Shown here piece after piece: positions 1 to 9,202 of a stretch of 64,000 nt of DNA. Within the stretch, counting starts at the first letter, position 1. Every line of letters begins with the position of its first letter. Made by a program: the position numbers and the translations under genes. Source of the DNA: Phycisphaerales bacterium (GTDB lineage Bacteria > Planctomycetota > Phycisphaerae > Phycisphaerales > UBA1924). The notes beneath the pieces are model-generated. The model ran no database searches and was not told the origin of the DNA. It worked only from the letters and a program-made list of their open reading frames with translations. The DNA lies in contig JAJDCZ010000042.1 in the NCBI GenBank assembly GCA_029260555.1, positions 33,784-97,783 on the forward strand, in the 5' to 3' direction.

Positions 1-95
1 GACTCGCCGATCAGCATTCTGCAAACCGACGATATTTCATCAATCTCTACCAACCCGATCCAACTACGAACCGGGCATAATAACTCGTCCCTACA

Positions 96-785
96 CTAGG
101 CCTCTGCAATCTCCTTGGCGAGGGTTGCCTTACTTCTGTAAAGCCTCGTCGAACAACGAACCTGCACCAAACTCGTATTGCAGCCTGGCACCGGCCCCTT
201 GACCAGCATAAGACTTTGCTCAGCATCAATCCGAACCACTGGCAGGCTTCTGACCGTCACCTGATGATCACCCATGTGACCCGCCATGTGCTTGCCCTTT
301 TTAATCCGACCAGCCTTACCAGCGTTATTGCCATGGCCACCGATCGAACCGGGCGAGCGATGCTTGCGCTCCACGCCGTGCGTCGCCTGCTGGCCCTTGA
401 ACCCGTAACGCTTCATGCCACCAGCAAAGCCCTTGCCCTTGCTCGTGCCCGTCACATCAACAAATGCAATCTTCTCAAATGCATCAGCAGCAATCACCTG
501 GCCCAGCTCGTAATCGCCAATCGTCTTTTCACAAACGCGAAACTCGCGATGATACAACTTGGGCGATGTCCCCGCTTTGGCATCATGAGCCATCTCGGGA
601 ATCGTCTGCGTGCGGATTTTCGCATCCGCAAAGCCAAGCTGCACACCGTTGTAGCCATCGGTTTCCTGCGTCTTGACCTGCGTCACAACGCAAGGCCCAA
701 GCTGCAGCACCGTCACAGGAACGATCTTGCCGTCAACAAAGACACGCGTCATTCCAAGTTTGGTTCCCATCAGCATCAACGACAT
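96..785 (-). CDS. rplC: 50S ribosomal protein L3
   Basis: Large-subunit protein L3, an early assembly protein that binds 23S rRNA near the peptidyl-transferase centre. The N-terminus reads MGTKLGMTRVF, and the middle carries the L3 signature around FAGGMKRYGFKGQQATHGVE. The length of about 229 residues is normal. I start at the ATG at 785 because GAGGG lies just upstream; a GTG at 788 and in-frame ATGs at 776 and 770 are alternatives. It follows rpsJ on the same strand, the usual S10-operon order. The next expected gene, rplD, would lie off the left edge; I cannot identify its start in the first 95 bases. Confidence 0.96.
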   Translation of the reverse strand: MSLMLMGTKLGMTRVFVDGKIVPVTVLQLGPCVVTQVKTQETDGYNGVQLGFADAKIRTQTIPEMAHDAKAGTSPKLYHREFRVCEKTIGDYELGQVIAADAFEKIAFVDVTGTSKGKGFAGGMKRYGFKGQQATHGVERKHRSPGSIGGHGNNAGKAGRIKKGKHMAGHMGDHQVTVRSLPVVRIDAEQSLMLVKGPVPGCNTSLVQVRCSTRLYRSKATLAKEIAEA

Positions 786-892
786 CACAACCCTCGATTC
801 TCAGCCAGCCCAGTCCTGATCAAGACCGCCCAACTCCTGCTTCATTCGCTTCAAGCACACGCTCAAATCCAGAGGAAGCAATCTATCTAACG

Positions 893-925
893 AAAAAAAC
901 CGGACACCCTCCCAGGTATCCGGCT
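893..925 (-). terminator. Hairpin plus T-run between rpsJ and rplC
   Basis: The 9-nt arms at 900-908 and 915-923 pair with one mismatch around a 6-nt loop. On the minus strand the stem is followed by seven T residues (893-899). This has the form of an intrinsic terminator or attenuator, placed inside what is normally one ribosomal transcript. Confidence 0.6.
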
Positions 926-937
926 TGAACTCTGCTC

Positions 938-1246
938 TCACGCCTTGATTTTCACGAACACGCCCGCTGGAACAACCAGACGATTTAACGCCTCAACTGT
1001 TCTCGCATTGGGCTCGAGAATATCAATGATCCTTTTATGTGTACGGATCTCGAACTGCTCACGGCTCTTCTTGTTCACAAAGGGGCTTCGCAGCACCGTG
1101 TACCTCTCAATACGCGTCGGCAACGGGATCGGTCCCGCAACCTTGGCATTGGTACGCTTGGCGTGGTCCACAATCTCCCGTGCTGATGCATCAAGAGCAA
1201 TGTGGTCGTACGCTTCCATTCGGATTCGAATCTTGCCGCCAGTCAT
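938..1246 (-). CDS. rpsJ: 30S ribosomal protein S10
   Basis: Small-subunit protein S10 (NusE), part of the 30S head and also of antitermination complexes. About 102 residues. It shows the family pattern [11 protein letters not shown] at the N-terminus, [19 protein letters not shown] in the middle and FEIRTHKR near residue 65. A longer frame opens at 1282, but the ATG at 1246 gives the usual S10 start and length. It is the first gene of the visible S10 operon; no tuf gene precedes it here, and the neighbouring gene to the right points away from it. Confidence 0.96.
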   Translation of the reverse strand: MTGGKIRIRMEAYDHIALDASAREIVDHAKRTNAKVAGPIPLPTRIERYTVLRSPFVNKKSREQFEIRTHKRIIDILEPNARTVEALNRLVVPAGVFVKIKA

Positions 1247-1594
1247 CGCGTTTCCCAAATCCAGACATACCTGATCAGGCACAAACCTCTACCCCGGCAA
1301 ACCACTTGCCAGGTTCCATGAGCTGACATCCCTGCCAGTTACAAACTCGCTCAACGCTCCGCGTCGACAGACTCGTCAGCAGATGCCATGCCCCGGCTCA
1401 CAACTGACTGCTTCTGTGCAAATACTCAGAACCATCCAATCTGACCCGAAACCGACCCAAAGGCCGATGACACCATAACAGACGGGTTTATACCCGCTGT
1501 TACACCGAGCGGACAAGAATAGATGCTACGATCCGCCAGTCAAACCCCAACTGCACGATTCCTCCACCTTTTTTGTCATCAAGAGCACCATGCC
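1247..1594. promoter_or_regulatory. Divergent intergenic region with a hairpin
   Basis: No gene is seen between rpsJ (leftward) and the secreted protein gene (rightward), so promoters for both should lie here. At 1476-1502 an 11-bp inverted repeat (TAACAG plus CGGGT, one bulged A, loop TTAT) could be an operator or an RNA hairpin. I cannot assign -35/-10 boxes with confidence. Confidence 0.4.
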
Positions 1595-3088
1595 ATGAAA
1601 CAAACCTCCCACTTCACACCCAAACTCGCCCAGTTCGCCTCCCTCAGCTTCGCAGGACTCCTCCTCTTTTCCCCTCCCGCCACTGCCAGATCCACCCCCA
1701 CTGCTCCCCCCAGCACCTCCGCCATTGAGATGGCAGCAGACCCTTTCACACTGCCCAGCGTGGGCCTTTCGCTCTACCTGCCCGTCGGCTGTACCACGCA
1801 AACCTCTCAGATTGAACAGGTTGTCACCGTACAGATCATCCCCGAAGATGCCTCCTGGCGCCTTCTTATCCGTACTCCACGCTCAAATGACCCCAAAGTC
1901 ACCATCAAACAGGTCATCGATCACAGCGTAGAACAGCTCCTCGCATCCACCGCCATCAGGGATAGCCAAAACAACACCATCTCCACCAAAGCCAAAGTCA
2001 TCGAAAACAACACCACCCTCATAATTGCAGGAAAACCTGCAGGCAGAGCGTATGTTTCACTCCCCCAGGCGAATAATCAGCCCAATGTCATCAAAGGCTT
2101 TACTGCATTTCAAGTTGGCTCGGGAAAATTCGTCACCTTTGAGCTGACAACCTTCGAATCTCAGCTTGAAAAGGTCCGACCTGTCTACGAAACCATCGTC
2201 AGCGGAGCCTCATTCACCGACCCCGGTGATTTGGCAACTTCCCGGGCAGCTGCGGTTCAGGCGGGCATTCTCATGTTTGACCAGTTCTCGTCCGGGCAGA
2301 TGGCAACACTGATCCAGACCAATGCCGATCGCTTTGAACGCCTCTACGAACCTGCAACTTCAGACGATGATGCGATGGAACGCGAAAAAGGCTATCGGCG
2401 CATTCGGTTCAGCAAAGGCTTCCGAGGCGAGCTTGATCCTTCCAAATCTCGCTCAAAATGGGCCGGGCTGGACCATCAGGAAGGCTATATTGCTCAAATT
2501 GACGCCAGATTGCTCATTGATGACCCCCAGAGCAACGCTGTGCAGGTCTACGACTCCATCGGCATCTTCTTTATGACACCCGACCGCAAAGATGAAGCAT
2601 GGCTCGTCAAAATGACGCTCCGCGATGGAAATACCAACCGCCCCTGGACCGAAATCGGCGCACGACAAACCAATGATGTTGGCAAAATCACCATCAATGT
2701 CACAACCCAAGGCCCCGGCATCAGCCCCTCACACACCCAGCCACTCATCCAGGGCCAAGGCTACATCAGCAGGCTCGAAACCTACATCCTCCCCCAGATC
2801 CTCATCGCCCATGGCATCGAAGCGGACTTTGGTTTCTACACCTATCAACCCGCTGGCGCAGGCGGTGCTGTCCACCTCCGCCGCGATCTGCTTGAGCAAG
2901 TCCCAAGCCGCCCCGGGCTCTACAAAATCACCACCCACCAAACCGAAAACGCTGAGCCTCAGATTAGCTTCTTTCGCGCCGATGGATCGCTCATCCAGAC
3001 CACCCTGCCCGATGGACGAACCTGGGAACCCATCACCTTTGAACGCCTGCTCAAAATCTGGAAAGCCAAAGGCCTGCCGACGCAATAA
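1595..3088 (+). CDS. Secreted protein of unknown function
   Basis: A protein of about 497 residues that I do not recognise. The chosen ATG at 1595 begins with KQTSHFTPKLAQFASLSF and a hydrophobic stretch (AGLLLF) ending in ATA, a typical Sec signal peptide; an upstream in-frame ATG at 1523 would bury that signal. The mature part is rich in beta-type sequence with no membrane segments or catalytic motif that I can name. It contains a long internal region about use of exposure to a variable (residues near FDQFSSGQMATLIQTN). It probably acts in the periplasm. It stands alone: rpsJ diverges from it and the M16 peptidase gene converges on it, with the two stop codons about 30 nt apart. Confidence 0.7.
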   Translation: MKQTSHFTPKLAQFASLSFAGLLLFSPPATARSTPTAPPSTSAIEMAADPFTLPSVGLSLYLPVGCTTQTSQIEQVVTVQIIPEDASWRLLIRTPRSNDPKVTIKQVIDHSVEQLLASTAIRDSQNNTISTKAKVIENNTTLIIAGKPAGRAYVSLPQANNQPNVIKGFTAFQVGSGKFVTFELTTFESQLEKVRPVYETIVSGASFTDPGDLATSRAAAVQAGILMFDQFSSGQMATLIQTNADRFERLYEPATSDDDAMEREKGYRRIRFSKGFRGELDPSKSRSKWAGLDHQEGYIAQIDARLLIDDPQSNAVQVYDSIGIFFMTPDRKDEAWLVKMTLRDGNTNRPWTEIGARQTNDVGKITINVTTQGPGISPSHTQPLIQGQGYISRLETYILPQILIAHGIEADFGFYTYQPAGAGGAVHLRRDLLEQVPSRPGLYKITTHQTENAEPQISFFRADGSLIQTTLPDGRTWEPITFERLLKIWKAKGLPTQ

Positions 3089-3118
3089 GCACTTCATGCA
3101 GCAACTGCACCGAACCCG

Positions 3119-4339
3119 TCACTCCGGCTCCAGCGTGCCCACTGTCCATGTAGAAAGTGGAAAACGCTCGCTCACTTTGTGCAGATCCGCAACGCTGACT
3201 GCATTAATCTGCTTTAGCTCATCTGCCAGCGAACGATATTCGCCCGTATAAGTCCAAAGCCTGCCCATGCGCTGCATGCAGTCATTGGGTTTTTCGCTTT
3301 CAATCGTCACCGCTGTGGCCAGCTTGGATCGAAGTTTGATCAAGTCATCCTCCCGGATCGAATCCACCAGTTCCCTGAGCTCCTGCTCAATCACCTTCTG
3401 AAACTCACCCAGCTGGCTCGGCTCACCAGATGCATAAACATAACAATCCCCCGAGCCATCGTGAGCTTCGTACCCCGCCATCGCCTCCTCAGCCAGCCCC
3501 GTCTCGATCAGCTTCCAGTGCAGCCTGGAGTTGTCGCTCCCGCCCAGCACCTGCATCAAAAGCATCATGGCATAGCGTGCATCGTCCTGCAACGCAGGCC
3601 CCGGTGCCAGCATGAGCAGATATCCCCGGTTCACGGTTTTTCGCTGCATTTTCAGCGCGCAAGGCTCATGTTGAATGCTTGGAAATGCACGATCCACTCC
3701 AGTTGTCTGCCATGTGCTGCACAACTTGGACACCTGCTGCACAGCCTTGTCAAAATCCAGCCGACCAGCAAGCACAACCACGGTGTTATCCGCTGCATAT
3801 CGATTGTCAAAGTACTGCTGCATCTGATCGCGTGTCAGATCACTGACGGTCTGGTTGGTGCCGAGCACGCGATGTGCGAGCGGATGTTCCTGATAGTGCT
3901 TTTCCATGGTCGCTTCGTAAAGCACCCAGAATGGATTGTCGTTGTACATGGCGATTTCTTCGAGAATGACATTCTTCTCGGTGTCAAAGTCATCCTGCCT
4001 CAACGCAGGCCTCATCATTCTGCTCAGCGTGTCCAGCCCATCTTCCAGATACTCCGGCAAGACCTGAGCAAAGAAGCAGGTCAGCTCACTTGAGGTGTAT
4101 GCGTTGTTGCGCGCACCAATGCGGTCAAAGCATTGATTGAGTTCATCCGCAGCGATGTCCTTCGTGCCTTTGAACATCATGTGCTCAAGAAAATGACTCA
4201 CGCCCATAAGCGCAGCATCTTCATCACGGGCACCAGTACGAACAAAGAAACCTGCTGCAGCAGTGTGCGCTTCAGGCATGATCTCTGCAATGATCGTCAA
4301 ACCATTATCAAGCGTGTGCTTTTTGAATATGTCAGCCAT
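3119..4339 (-). CDS. M16 family zinc metallopeptidase
   Basis: An insulinase/mitochondrial-processing-peptidase type protein of about 406 residues. The inverted zinc motif HFLEH is at residues 49-53 (HxxEH), and a downstream acidic patch (ILEEIAMYNDNPFW) fits the third zinc ligand. The N-terminus FKKHTLDNGLTIIAE and the C-terminal half match the two-lobed M16 fold. There is no signal peptide when started at the ATG at 4339; an in-frame start at 4387 would add 16 unlikely residues. In bacteria such single-chain M16B proteases act on peptides or unfolded proteins; the substrate here is unknown. It is followed on the same strand by no close partner; efp lies 96 nt upstream. Confidence 0.88.
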   Translation of the reverse strand: MADIFKKHTLDNGLTIIAEIMPEAHTAAAGFFVRTGARDEDAALMGVSHFLEHMMFKGTKDIAADELNQCFDRIGARNNAYTSSELTCFFAQVLPEYLEDGLDTLSRMMRPALRQDDFDTEKNVILEEIAMYNDNPFWVLYEATMEKHYQEHPLAHRVLGTNQTVSDLTRDQMQQYFDNRYAADNTVVVLAGRLDFDKAVQQVSKLCSTWQTTGVDRAFPSIQHEPCALKMQRKTVNRGYLLMLAPGPALQDDARYAMMLLMQVLGGSDNSRLHWKLIETGLAEEAMAGYEAHDGSGDCYVYASGEPSQLGEFQKVIEQELRELVDSIREDDLIKLRSKLATAVTIESEKPNDCMQRMGRLWTYTGEYRSLADELKQINAVSVADLHKVSERFPLSTWTVGTLEPE

Positions 4340-4435
4340 GCCAGATGATAGCGCCACAGGTGATTGAGCATCACCGTCACAACTCATTCACAAGGATTTG
4401 ACTGCATCACGATGGGTGAAGCACCGGATTGATGC

Positions 4436-4999
4436 TTATTCTTCCTTGGCGCGAGAGAGGTATGACCCGTCCGCCGTAGAAACCTTGATCTTCTCGCCGA
4501 TTTCAATGAACGGCGGCACACGGGTCTTCAACCCCGTATCACACTCAGCATCTTTAAGCTGATTGGTGACCGTCGCACCCTTGATGCCCGGCGGCGTATC
4601 TGTCACCGTCACAATCACCGATGCTGGAAGCTCGCAGGTGATGGGATTCCCCTCGTGACAAAGAACCAGCATCGTCGCATTCGGTGCCAGGAACTTCAGT
4701 GCCTCACCCAGCACCTCTGAGCTGATGACGAACTGGTCATATGTTTCCTGGTCCATGAAAGTGGCACCATCGTTGTCCGAGTAGAGATACTCCATCGGAC
4801 GGCGATCAAGCGTAATGCCTTCGACATCGTCATTTGAGTTGAACCGGTTTTCAATATTAAGCCCCGTGAAAATGTCCTTGAGCTTGGCCTGGATGTACGC
4901 GGGGCCTTTACCGGGCTTGGTGTGCTCGGTTTTGACAACGACATAAAGCTTGCCGTTGTGGCGGACTGCATTACCTGGCTTGAGACTGGTCGCCTTCAT
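4436..4999 (-). CDS. efp: Elongation factor P
   Basis: EF-P, which binds stalled ribosomes between the P and E sites and helps peptide-bond formation at polyproline stretches. The 187-residue length is standard. The N-terminal KOW-like domain has the loop TKPGKGPAY; K31 corresponds to the lysine that is modified in many bacteria. Two OB-type domains follow, ending TRVPPFIEIGEKIKVST. Start at 4999 is supported by an AGGA about ten bases upstream. No epmA, epmB or earP modification gene is seen in this window. Confidence 0.96.
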   Translation of the reverse strand: MKATSLKPGNAVRHNGKLYVVVKTEHTKPGKGPAYIQAKLKDIFTGLNIENRFNSNDDVEGITLDRRPMEYLYSDNDGATFMDQETYDQFVISSEVLGEALKFLAPNATMLVLCHEGNPITCELPASVIVTVTDTPPGIKGATVTNQLKDAECDTGLKTRVPPFIEIGEKIKVSTADGSYLSRAKEE

Positions 5000-5103
5000 G
5001 GATGATATTCCTGGAATGATTTGGGACTTGGTATGGTCTGTTTACTGTCATCGTAGACACACCCCAGCCAGTCAGATCACAATCAACCAGGGAGATTCTT
5101 GTC

Positions 5104-6126
5104 ATGAGCACCACTCGACGCGTTTTTTTAAGATCAGCCTGCCTTTCCGCAGCCGCTTTGATGCCACTTGCAGGCACCGCCCGGTCACTGGCCCGACCAA
5201 GGGTCTCAACCGGGGCTCGGGCTGGGCGAACTTACTTTGACTGGCAAAGGATTGCTGAGGATGTCCACGCTGTTGCTGACCTCTCCACGGGGGGCAATGT
5301 ACTGGTCCTGAAGCAGAGTTCGGGCGCGTTGGTCATCGACTCGAAGTTTGCCCATCTTGGATCTGCACTGGTACAGGATGCGCAAAAGTTGGCCGGGCCA
5401 GTGCGTTTATTGATCAACACCCACCATCATGGGGACCATACGGGCGGAAATGTTGCGTTTTCGCCCGAAACGCGAATCATGGCACATACAAAGGCTGAGC
5501 CTCGCATCAAAGCTCAGCATGGAAAGTATCTCAATCAGCTTCGAACAGGCGTAAGCCGCATGGATGAGGGTGACGAGGCTCACAATACAGCCAAAAATGC
5601 TGCCCAGGGATTGCTCACTGAGATTGACGAACTGGCTGCAGCCCGCTGGGCACCCACAGAGCTCATGAAAGGCTCACAACAGACAATCCAATTCGACAGC
5701 GTACAACTCGAACTCACTCATGTCGGCCAGGGACACACCGACAATGATGTGTTCATCAAGCTAGCCGAGCTCAATGTGATCCACACGGGCGATCTGCTCT
5801 TTCACGGGCTTCATCCTTTCTTTGATCCTGCTGGAGGCTACTCCGCGCTGGGATGGATCAAAAGTGTTCAGGCGATCATCGAGGCTTCAGACGACAAGAC
5901 GGTGATCGTGCCCGGTCACGGCAAGATAACCGATAAGAGTGCGCTTATTGCACAGAAGAACTATCTGCAAGGTCTGGTTAATGCTGTGCGAGAGGGGATT
6001 GCCTCAGGACAGAGTGAAGATGAACTGGCCACGCAGACCTGGGACTTCATGCAGGGCCTGGGCTTTGAGCAAATCCGTGAGCGCGCAATCCGGGCGGTGT
6101 ATACAGAGCTGAGCAAGCGCAGATGA
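5104..6126 (+). CDS. Tat-exported metallo-beta-lactamase-fold hydrolase
   Basis: A 340-residue enzyme of the MBL superfamily. The N-terminus MSTTRRVFLRSACLSAAALM is a twin-arginine (Tat) signal, so a folded, metal-loaded protein is probably exported. The metal motif HxHxDH is at H107, H109, D111 and H112 (THHHGDHTGG), and later ligands are in LTHVGQGHTDND, IHTGDLLF and IVPGHG. This set fits the general hydrolase branch (cyclase/quinoprotein-relay type). The substrate cannot be told from sequence. It starts 104 nt from efp and is divergently transcribed; a GGGAGA-type ribosome site sits before the ATG. Confidence 0.88.
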   Translation: MSTTRRVFLRSACLSAAALMPLAGTARSLARPRVSTGARAGRTYFDWQRIAEDVHAVADLSTGGNVLVLKQSSGALVIDSKFAHLGSALVQDAQKLAGPVRLLINTHHHGDHTGGNVAFSPETRIMAHTKAEPRIKAQHGKYLNQLRTGVSRMDEGDEAHNTAKNAAQGLLTEIDELAAARWAPTELMKGSQQTIQFDSVQLELTHVGQGHTDNDVFIKLAELNVIHTGDLLFHGLHPFFDPAGGYSALGWIKSVQAIIEASDDKTVIVPGHGKITDKSALIAQKNYLQGLVNAVREGIASGQSEDELATQTWDFMQGLGFEQIRERAIRAVYTELSKRR

Positions 6127-6384
6127 TTTTGGTCCATAATATGCGCTCATGCACATTCCGGATCTTGACGCCCCCTTTTGAACAAAGTATCGTTGAAGTG
6201 CGATAGGCGATATTCCGATCCTTATATAGTGGGTAAACTGTGCCGTCCAAAGGACTTGCACGAGGCACTATAAAGATTAGTTTTTTGATTTGAGATGTAT
6301 CTGCAAGAGATGATGTGTATCTTGTCTAGCAGGTAGATTTAGGAAGCGGCTCAACAAGCAAACCTGATGCAATGGAGTAATATC

Positions 6385-8055
6385 ATGGCAAACCCTAAGC
6401 CCGATAACAATATGATGGAGCATCTTGAAGCCAGAAAACTGCTCAGTGGAGACGGAGCATCTCTGGATTTCGAAGCCTTTTATCCAGAAGGATTCGCCAA
6501 CGACAATATCAGCGAATATGTACCCATCACCAACCCCAATGACTTTGCCATCGATTATGAGCTTTATGCTCAATATGCCAAGGGAGAGCGGGATCAGTTG
6601 ATTCAGCGAGGCACCATTCCCGCCAACACGCGCCGGGGGGTGGTCATTAATGAAGCAGGCCGTCCTGAGACACTTCGAGTGCGCCCAAACGATCCATACT
6701 CGCTGGTGCTTCGTTCCACAGCACCAGTAGGGGCGACTCTCAGCCATTATGACTTTGGCACAGCCATCGGCGAAACCTTCACCCAGCAGACCAGCACCGA
6801 GTGGTCATTTGGCGAAGGCAAGCGAGGCGGCGCAACACGCAACTTCGTGGTGCTTTACAACCCCTCTGATCAGGATGCAACCGTGACGCTGACAGTCTTC
6901 ACGGAAACCGGTCAGACTCAATCCATGACACGAGTGATCGGTGCCAATCGCCGAGGCGGCTGGAACCTGGCCGCTTCAGGATCACTGCCTCAAGGTGAGT
7001 TCGGCATCCGCATCGTTTCTGATGTACCCATTGTGTCAGCAATCTCAGCTTATGAAACGGATACAAACCAGGGCTTTGGTGCACTTGGCCAGACCGATGG
7101 CGGCGCCCTTGCTGGTGTCATCAATGGCATGAAGATCCGTTCTGACGGTGCCGGTGGCTCAGATGACGACTTTGCAAATGATGGCTCCGGAGATGACAGC
7201 CATAACGGCAACGACGACAGTCACAATGGCAACGATGACAGCCATAACGGCAACGACGACAGTCACAATGGCAATGATGACAGCCACAACGGCAACGACG
7301 ACAGTCATAACGGCAACGATGACAGTCACAATGGCAATGACGACAGCCACAACGGCGGATCAGGAGACGACAGCAACAACAGTAACGGCGGCTCCGGGCA
7401 CATCTCAGACGCATTCGTCAAAGTGCTCAACACCAACGCAACAGATGCAACCGTCACATTCACCTTCATTCCCAAAGCAAGCAACATTGATCCCGCGACC
7501 CTCCCACCGCCTCAGATCATGACCATCGCCAGCAACTCGCGATCTCAGTTCTCACTTGTGGAACTGTCCGCTCCTGTCAATGAAAAGTTCACTATCGCGT
7601 ACCGATCTGATGTCCCCGTCACCGTCACAGCTTCTCGCTTTGAAGCTGCCGATGCCGTCGGTGTTGAAGCGGCCCCCATCGCTGCAACCCAGTGGACCTA
7701 TGGCGAAGGCTTCATGAGTCAGAATCGTGCTGGTAACTCTGTGACTGAAGATATCTACATGTTCAACCCCACCACCCAGAACTTCTCAGTAACGATTGAG
7801 TTCTTCTTCAACAACTCCACCAAGATCACAATCACCGAGTCGATGCAGTCGCTCAGGCTGAAAGACATTGAAGTCCATGATCTTCTTGAGATCAGAGACT
7901 TCTCAACCCAGTCGTTCTATGGCATCCGCATCACCTCGCCCGTACCCATCGTTTCCACAATGGAGCACTGGGACCGTGATCAGGGTGGCGGCTTCAGCAC
8001 GCTGGGTATGCCCGGTGGCACCATCGTTGATCTCATCGATGTCCTTGCAGTCTAA
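6385..8055 (+). CDS. LEPR-XLL-type secreted protein with DDSHNGN repeats
   Basis: About 556 residues. The N-terminus contains MEHLEARKLLSGDG, close to the LEPR-XLL motif that starts many very large planctomycete surface proteins. Two similar halves flank a low-complexity linker: each has the pattern WSFGEGKRGG or WTYGEGFM, then FNPT, and GIRITSPVPIVS. The linker near residues 270-325 has eight DDSHNGN units and is very acidic and flexible. The ATG at 6385 has GGAG seven bases upstream; the ATG at 6367 is less likely. The likely place is the cell surface; no enzymatic motif is visible. A plus-strand terminator follows at 8101. Confidence 0.8.
   Translation: MANPKPDNNMMEHLEARKLLSGDGASLDFEAFYPEGFANDNISEYVPITNPNDFAIDYELYAQYAKGERDQLIQRGTIPANTRRGVVINEAGRPETLRVRPNDPYSLVLRSTAPVGATLSHYDFGTAIGETFTQQTSTEWSFGEGKRGGATRNFVVLYNPSDQDATVTLTVFTETGQTQSMTRVIGANRRGGWNLAASGSLPQGEFGIRIVSDVPIVSAISAYETDTNQGFGALGQTDGGALAGVINGMKIRSDGAGGSDDDFANDGSGDDSHNGNDDSHNGNDDSHNGNDDSHNGNDDSHNGNDDSHNGNDDSHNGNDDSHNGGSGDDSNNSNGGSGHISDAFVKVLNTNATDATVTFTFIPKASNIDPATLPPPQIMTIASNSRSQFSLVELSAPVNEKFTIAYRSDVPVTVTASRFEAADAVGVEAAPIAATQWTYGEGFMSQNRAGNSVTEDIYMFNPTTQNFSVTIEFFFNNSTKITITESMQSLRLKDIEVHDLLEIRDFSTQSFYGIRITSPVPIVSTMEHWDRDQGGGFSTLGMPGGTIVDLIDVLAV
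7192..7359 (+). repeat. Eight in-frame 21-bp tandem repeats
   Basis: Eight consecutive 21-nt units encode DDSHNGN (the last ends in GG). The first codon alternates strictly GAT, GAC, GAT, GAC along the array, and the serine and asparagine codons partly alternate as well, so the real unit looks like a 42-nt dimer that was multiplied. Confidence 0.95.
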
Positions 8056-8067
8056 CCAGCAAGAGTC

Positions 8068-9177
8068 TCACTGAGACTCGCCAACCAAACCTAGCACAAG
8101 CGCCCGGCAGACCTCTGTCGGGCGTTTTTCCTGGCACACACACGAACAAACCGCAACACCTGCACACCCCGCCTGCACAAGTTCGCCAACATTGAAAGAA
8201 TCTATGCCGGATATTGCAAGATGAGGCACCATGCAAAGCGTTTCATGCTTCATATAGCTCTCAATAAGTTCAATGCCCGCCAGATGGGGTTTGGCTTTGG
8301 TCGTTGACGCAAACATTGGTCCCAAGCCACAATAATCTGCTCCTTGTTCCACAGCCTCCAAAGCACGATCAACTGTGCTCGAAGTCGCGCCAATCCAGAG
8401 CTTTGAACCCACGATTTTGCGTGCATCCGAGATGCACAGATCATCTTTGCCCAGATGCACGCCATGGGCCTGAGCCAGCAGCGCGATGTCAGGGCGATCA
8501 TTGATGATGACACTGACAGGCTGATCAGGCAAAGGCTCAGCACGAACCAGCTCAACCAGCGCCTTGGCGCGTGCAAGCAACTCTGCATCAGACAGGTTTT
8601 TTTCACGCAACTGAATACAGTCTGCACCGCCAGCAATTGCAAGTCTGGCAACCTCCAGCCAGCTGTGATGTGTGCAAAGCGATTCGGTAATCAACACGCA
8701 CAAACGCCATTGTGGGCACTGGAGCTTTGCCAGCGCCAGCCGAAGATCACGGTCAAGCGTATAAGCTCGATAGCGGAGTGATTCAAAGGCACCCGCCCTG
8801 GTCATCTGCCCCGAATTACCTGTCTTTCCCGCTATTTGTGCCTGATCCAGCGCCTTGGCAGCTTCTTCGATGACACGGAGTGACTCGGTTAGCCTGCCTC
8901 CCGCAGCTGAGGCGATGTCGATGAGAGCCTCTCGCTTGTGCTCTGCAGGCGTACTGATCTGCGTGCCGATATCGCTGACGGTGTCTCGCGCGGACAGCAA
9001 CTCCTGCCAGTCGATTCCCAAACCCCCCACCGCTGCGATGAGATCGTGGCGAAGCGTTTTGGCAGCGTGACTGATGTTGGCATCGTCCAGCGCAAAGCGA
9101 GCGATGTCCTCTATCGTGCGCACAGCTTCGCGGGCACGGTTGGCATTGGCATCAATCATGCGCAAGAGTGAGGTCAT
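8068..9177 (-). CDS. thiE: ThiD2-ThiE fusion, thiamine phosphate synthase
   Basis: A protein of about 369 residues with two parts. Residues 1-125 (MIDANANRAREAVRTIEDIAR onward) match the ThiD2-type domain found in front of ThiE in several phyla. Residues about 155-345 are the ThiE barrel, which joins HMP-PP and thiazole phosphate to make thiamine phosphate: CIQLREKNLSDAELL binds phosphate, INDRPDIALLAQAHGVHLG follows, and GLGPMFASTTK and HLAISGI complete it. The ATG at 9177 is preferred to a TTG at 9186. The gene follows tyrS by 25 nt on the same strand. An 8-bp palindrome (8063-8079) spans its stop codon. No TPP riboswitch is evident. Confidence 0.9.
   Translation of the reverse strand: MTSLLRMIDANANRAREAVRTIEDIARFALDDANISHAAKTLRHDLIAAVGGLGIDWQELLSARDTVSDIGTQISTPAEHKREALIDIASAAGGRLTESLRVIEEAAKALDQAQIAGKTGNSGQMTRAGAFESLRYRAYTLDRDLRLALAKLQCPQWRLCVLITESLCTHHSWLEVARLAIAGGADCIQLREKNLSDAELLARAKALVELVRAEPLPDQPVSVIINDRPDIALLAQAHGVHLGKDDLCISDARKIVGSKLWIGATSSTVDRALEAVEQGADYCGLGPMFASTTKAKPHLAGIELIESYMKHETLCMVPHLAISGIDSFNVGELVQAGCAGVAVCSCVCQEKRPTEVCRALVLGLVGESQ
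8101..8129 (+). terminator. Intrinsic terminator after the LEPR-XLL gene
   Basis: The 11-nt arms at 8101-8111 and 8114-8124 pair with one mismatch, followed by TTTTT. It lies 46 nt after the plus-strand stop codon and inside the last codons of the convergent thiamine gene. Confidence 0.75.
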
Positions 9178-9202
9178 GGCGAGCAACTCTTTTCAGGCTG
9201 AT

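Noticed and set aside
216..890. Plus-strand frame opposite rplC
   Set aside because: Shadow of the ribosomal protein gene, with no family resemblance.
7192..7359. CRISPR-like look of the 21-bp array
   Set aside because: No spacers; units are in frame and code for a protein linker.
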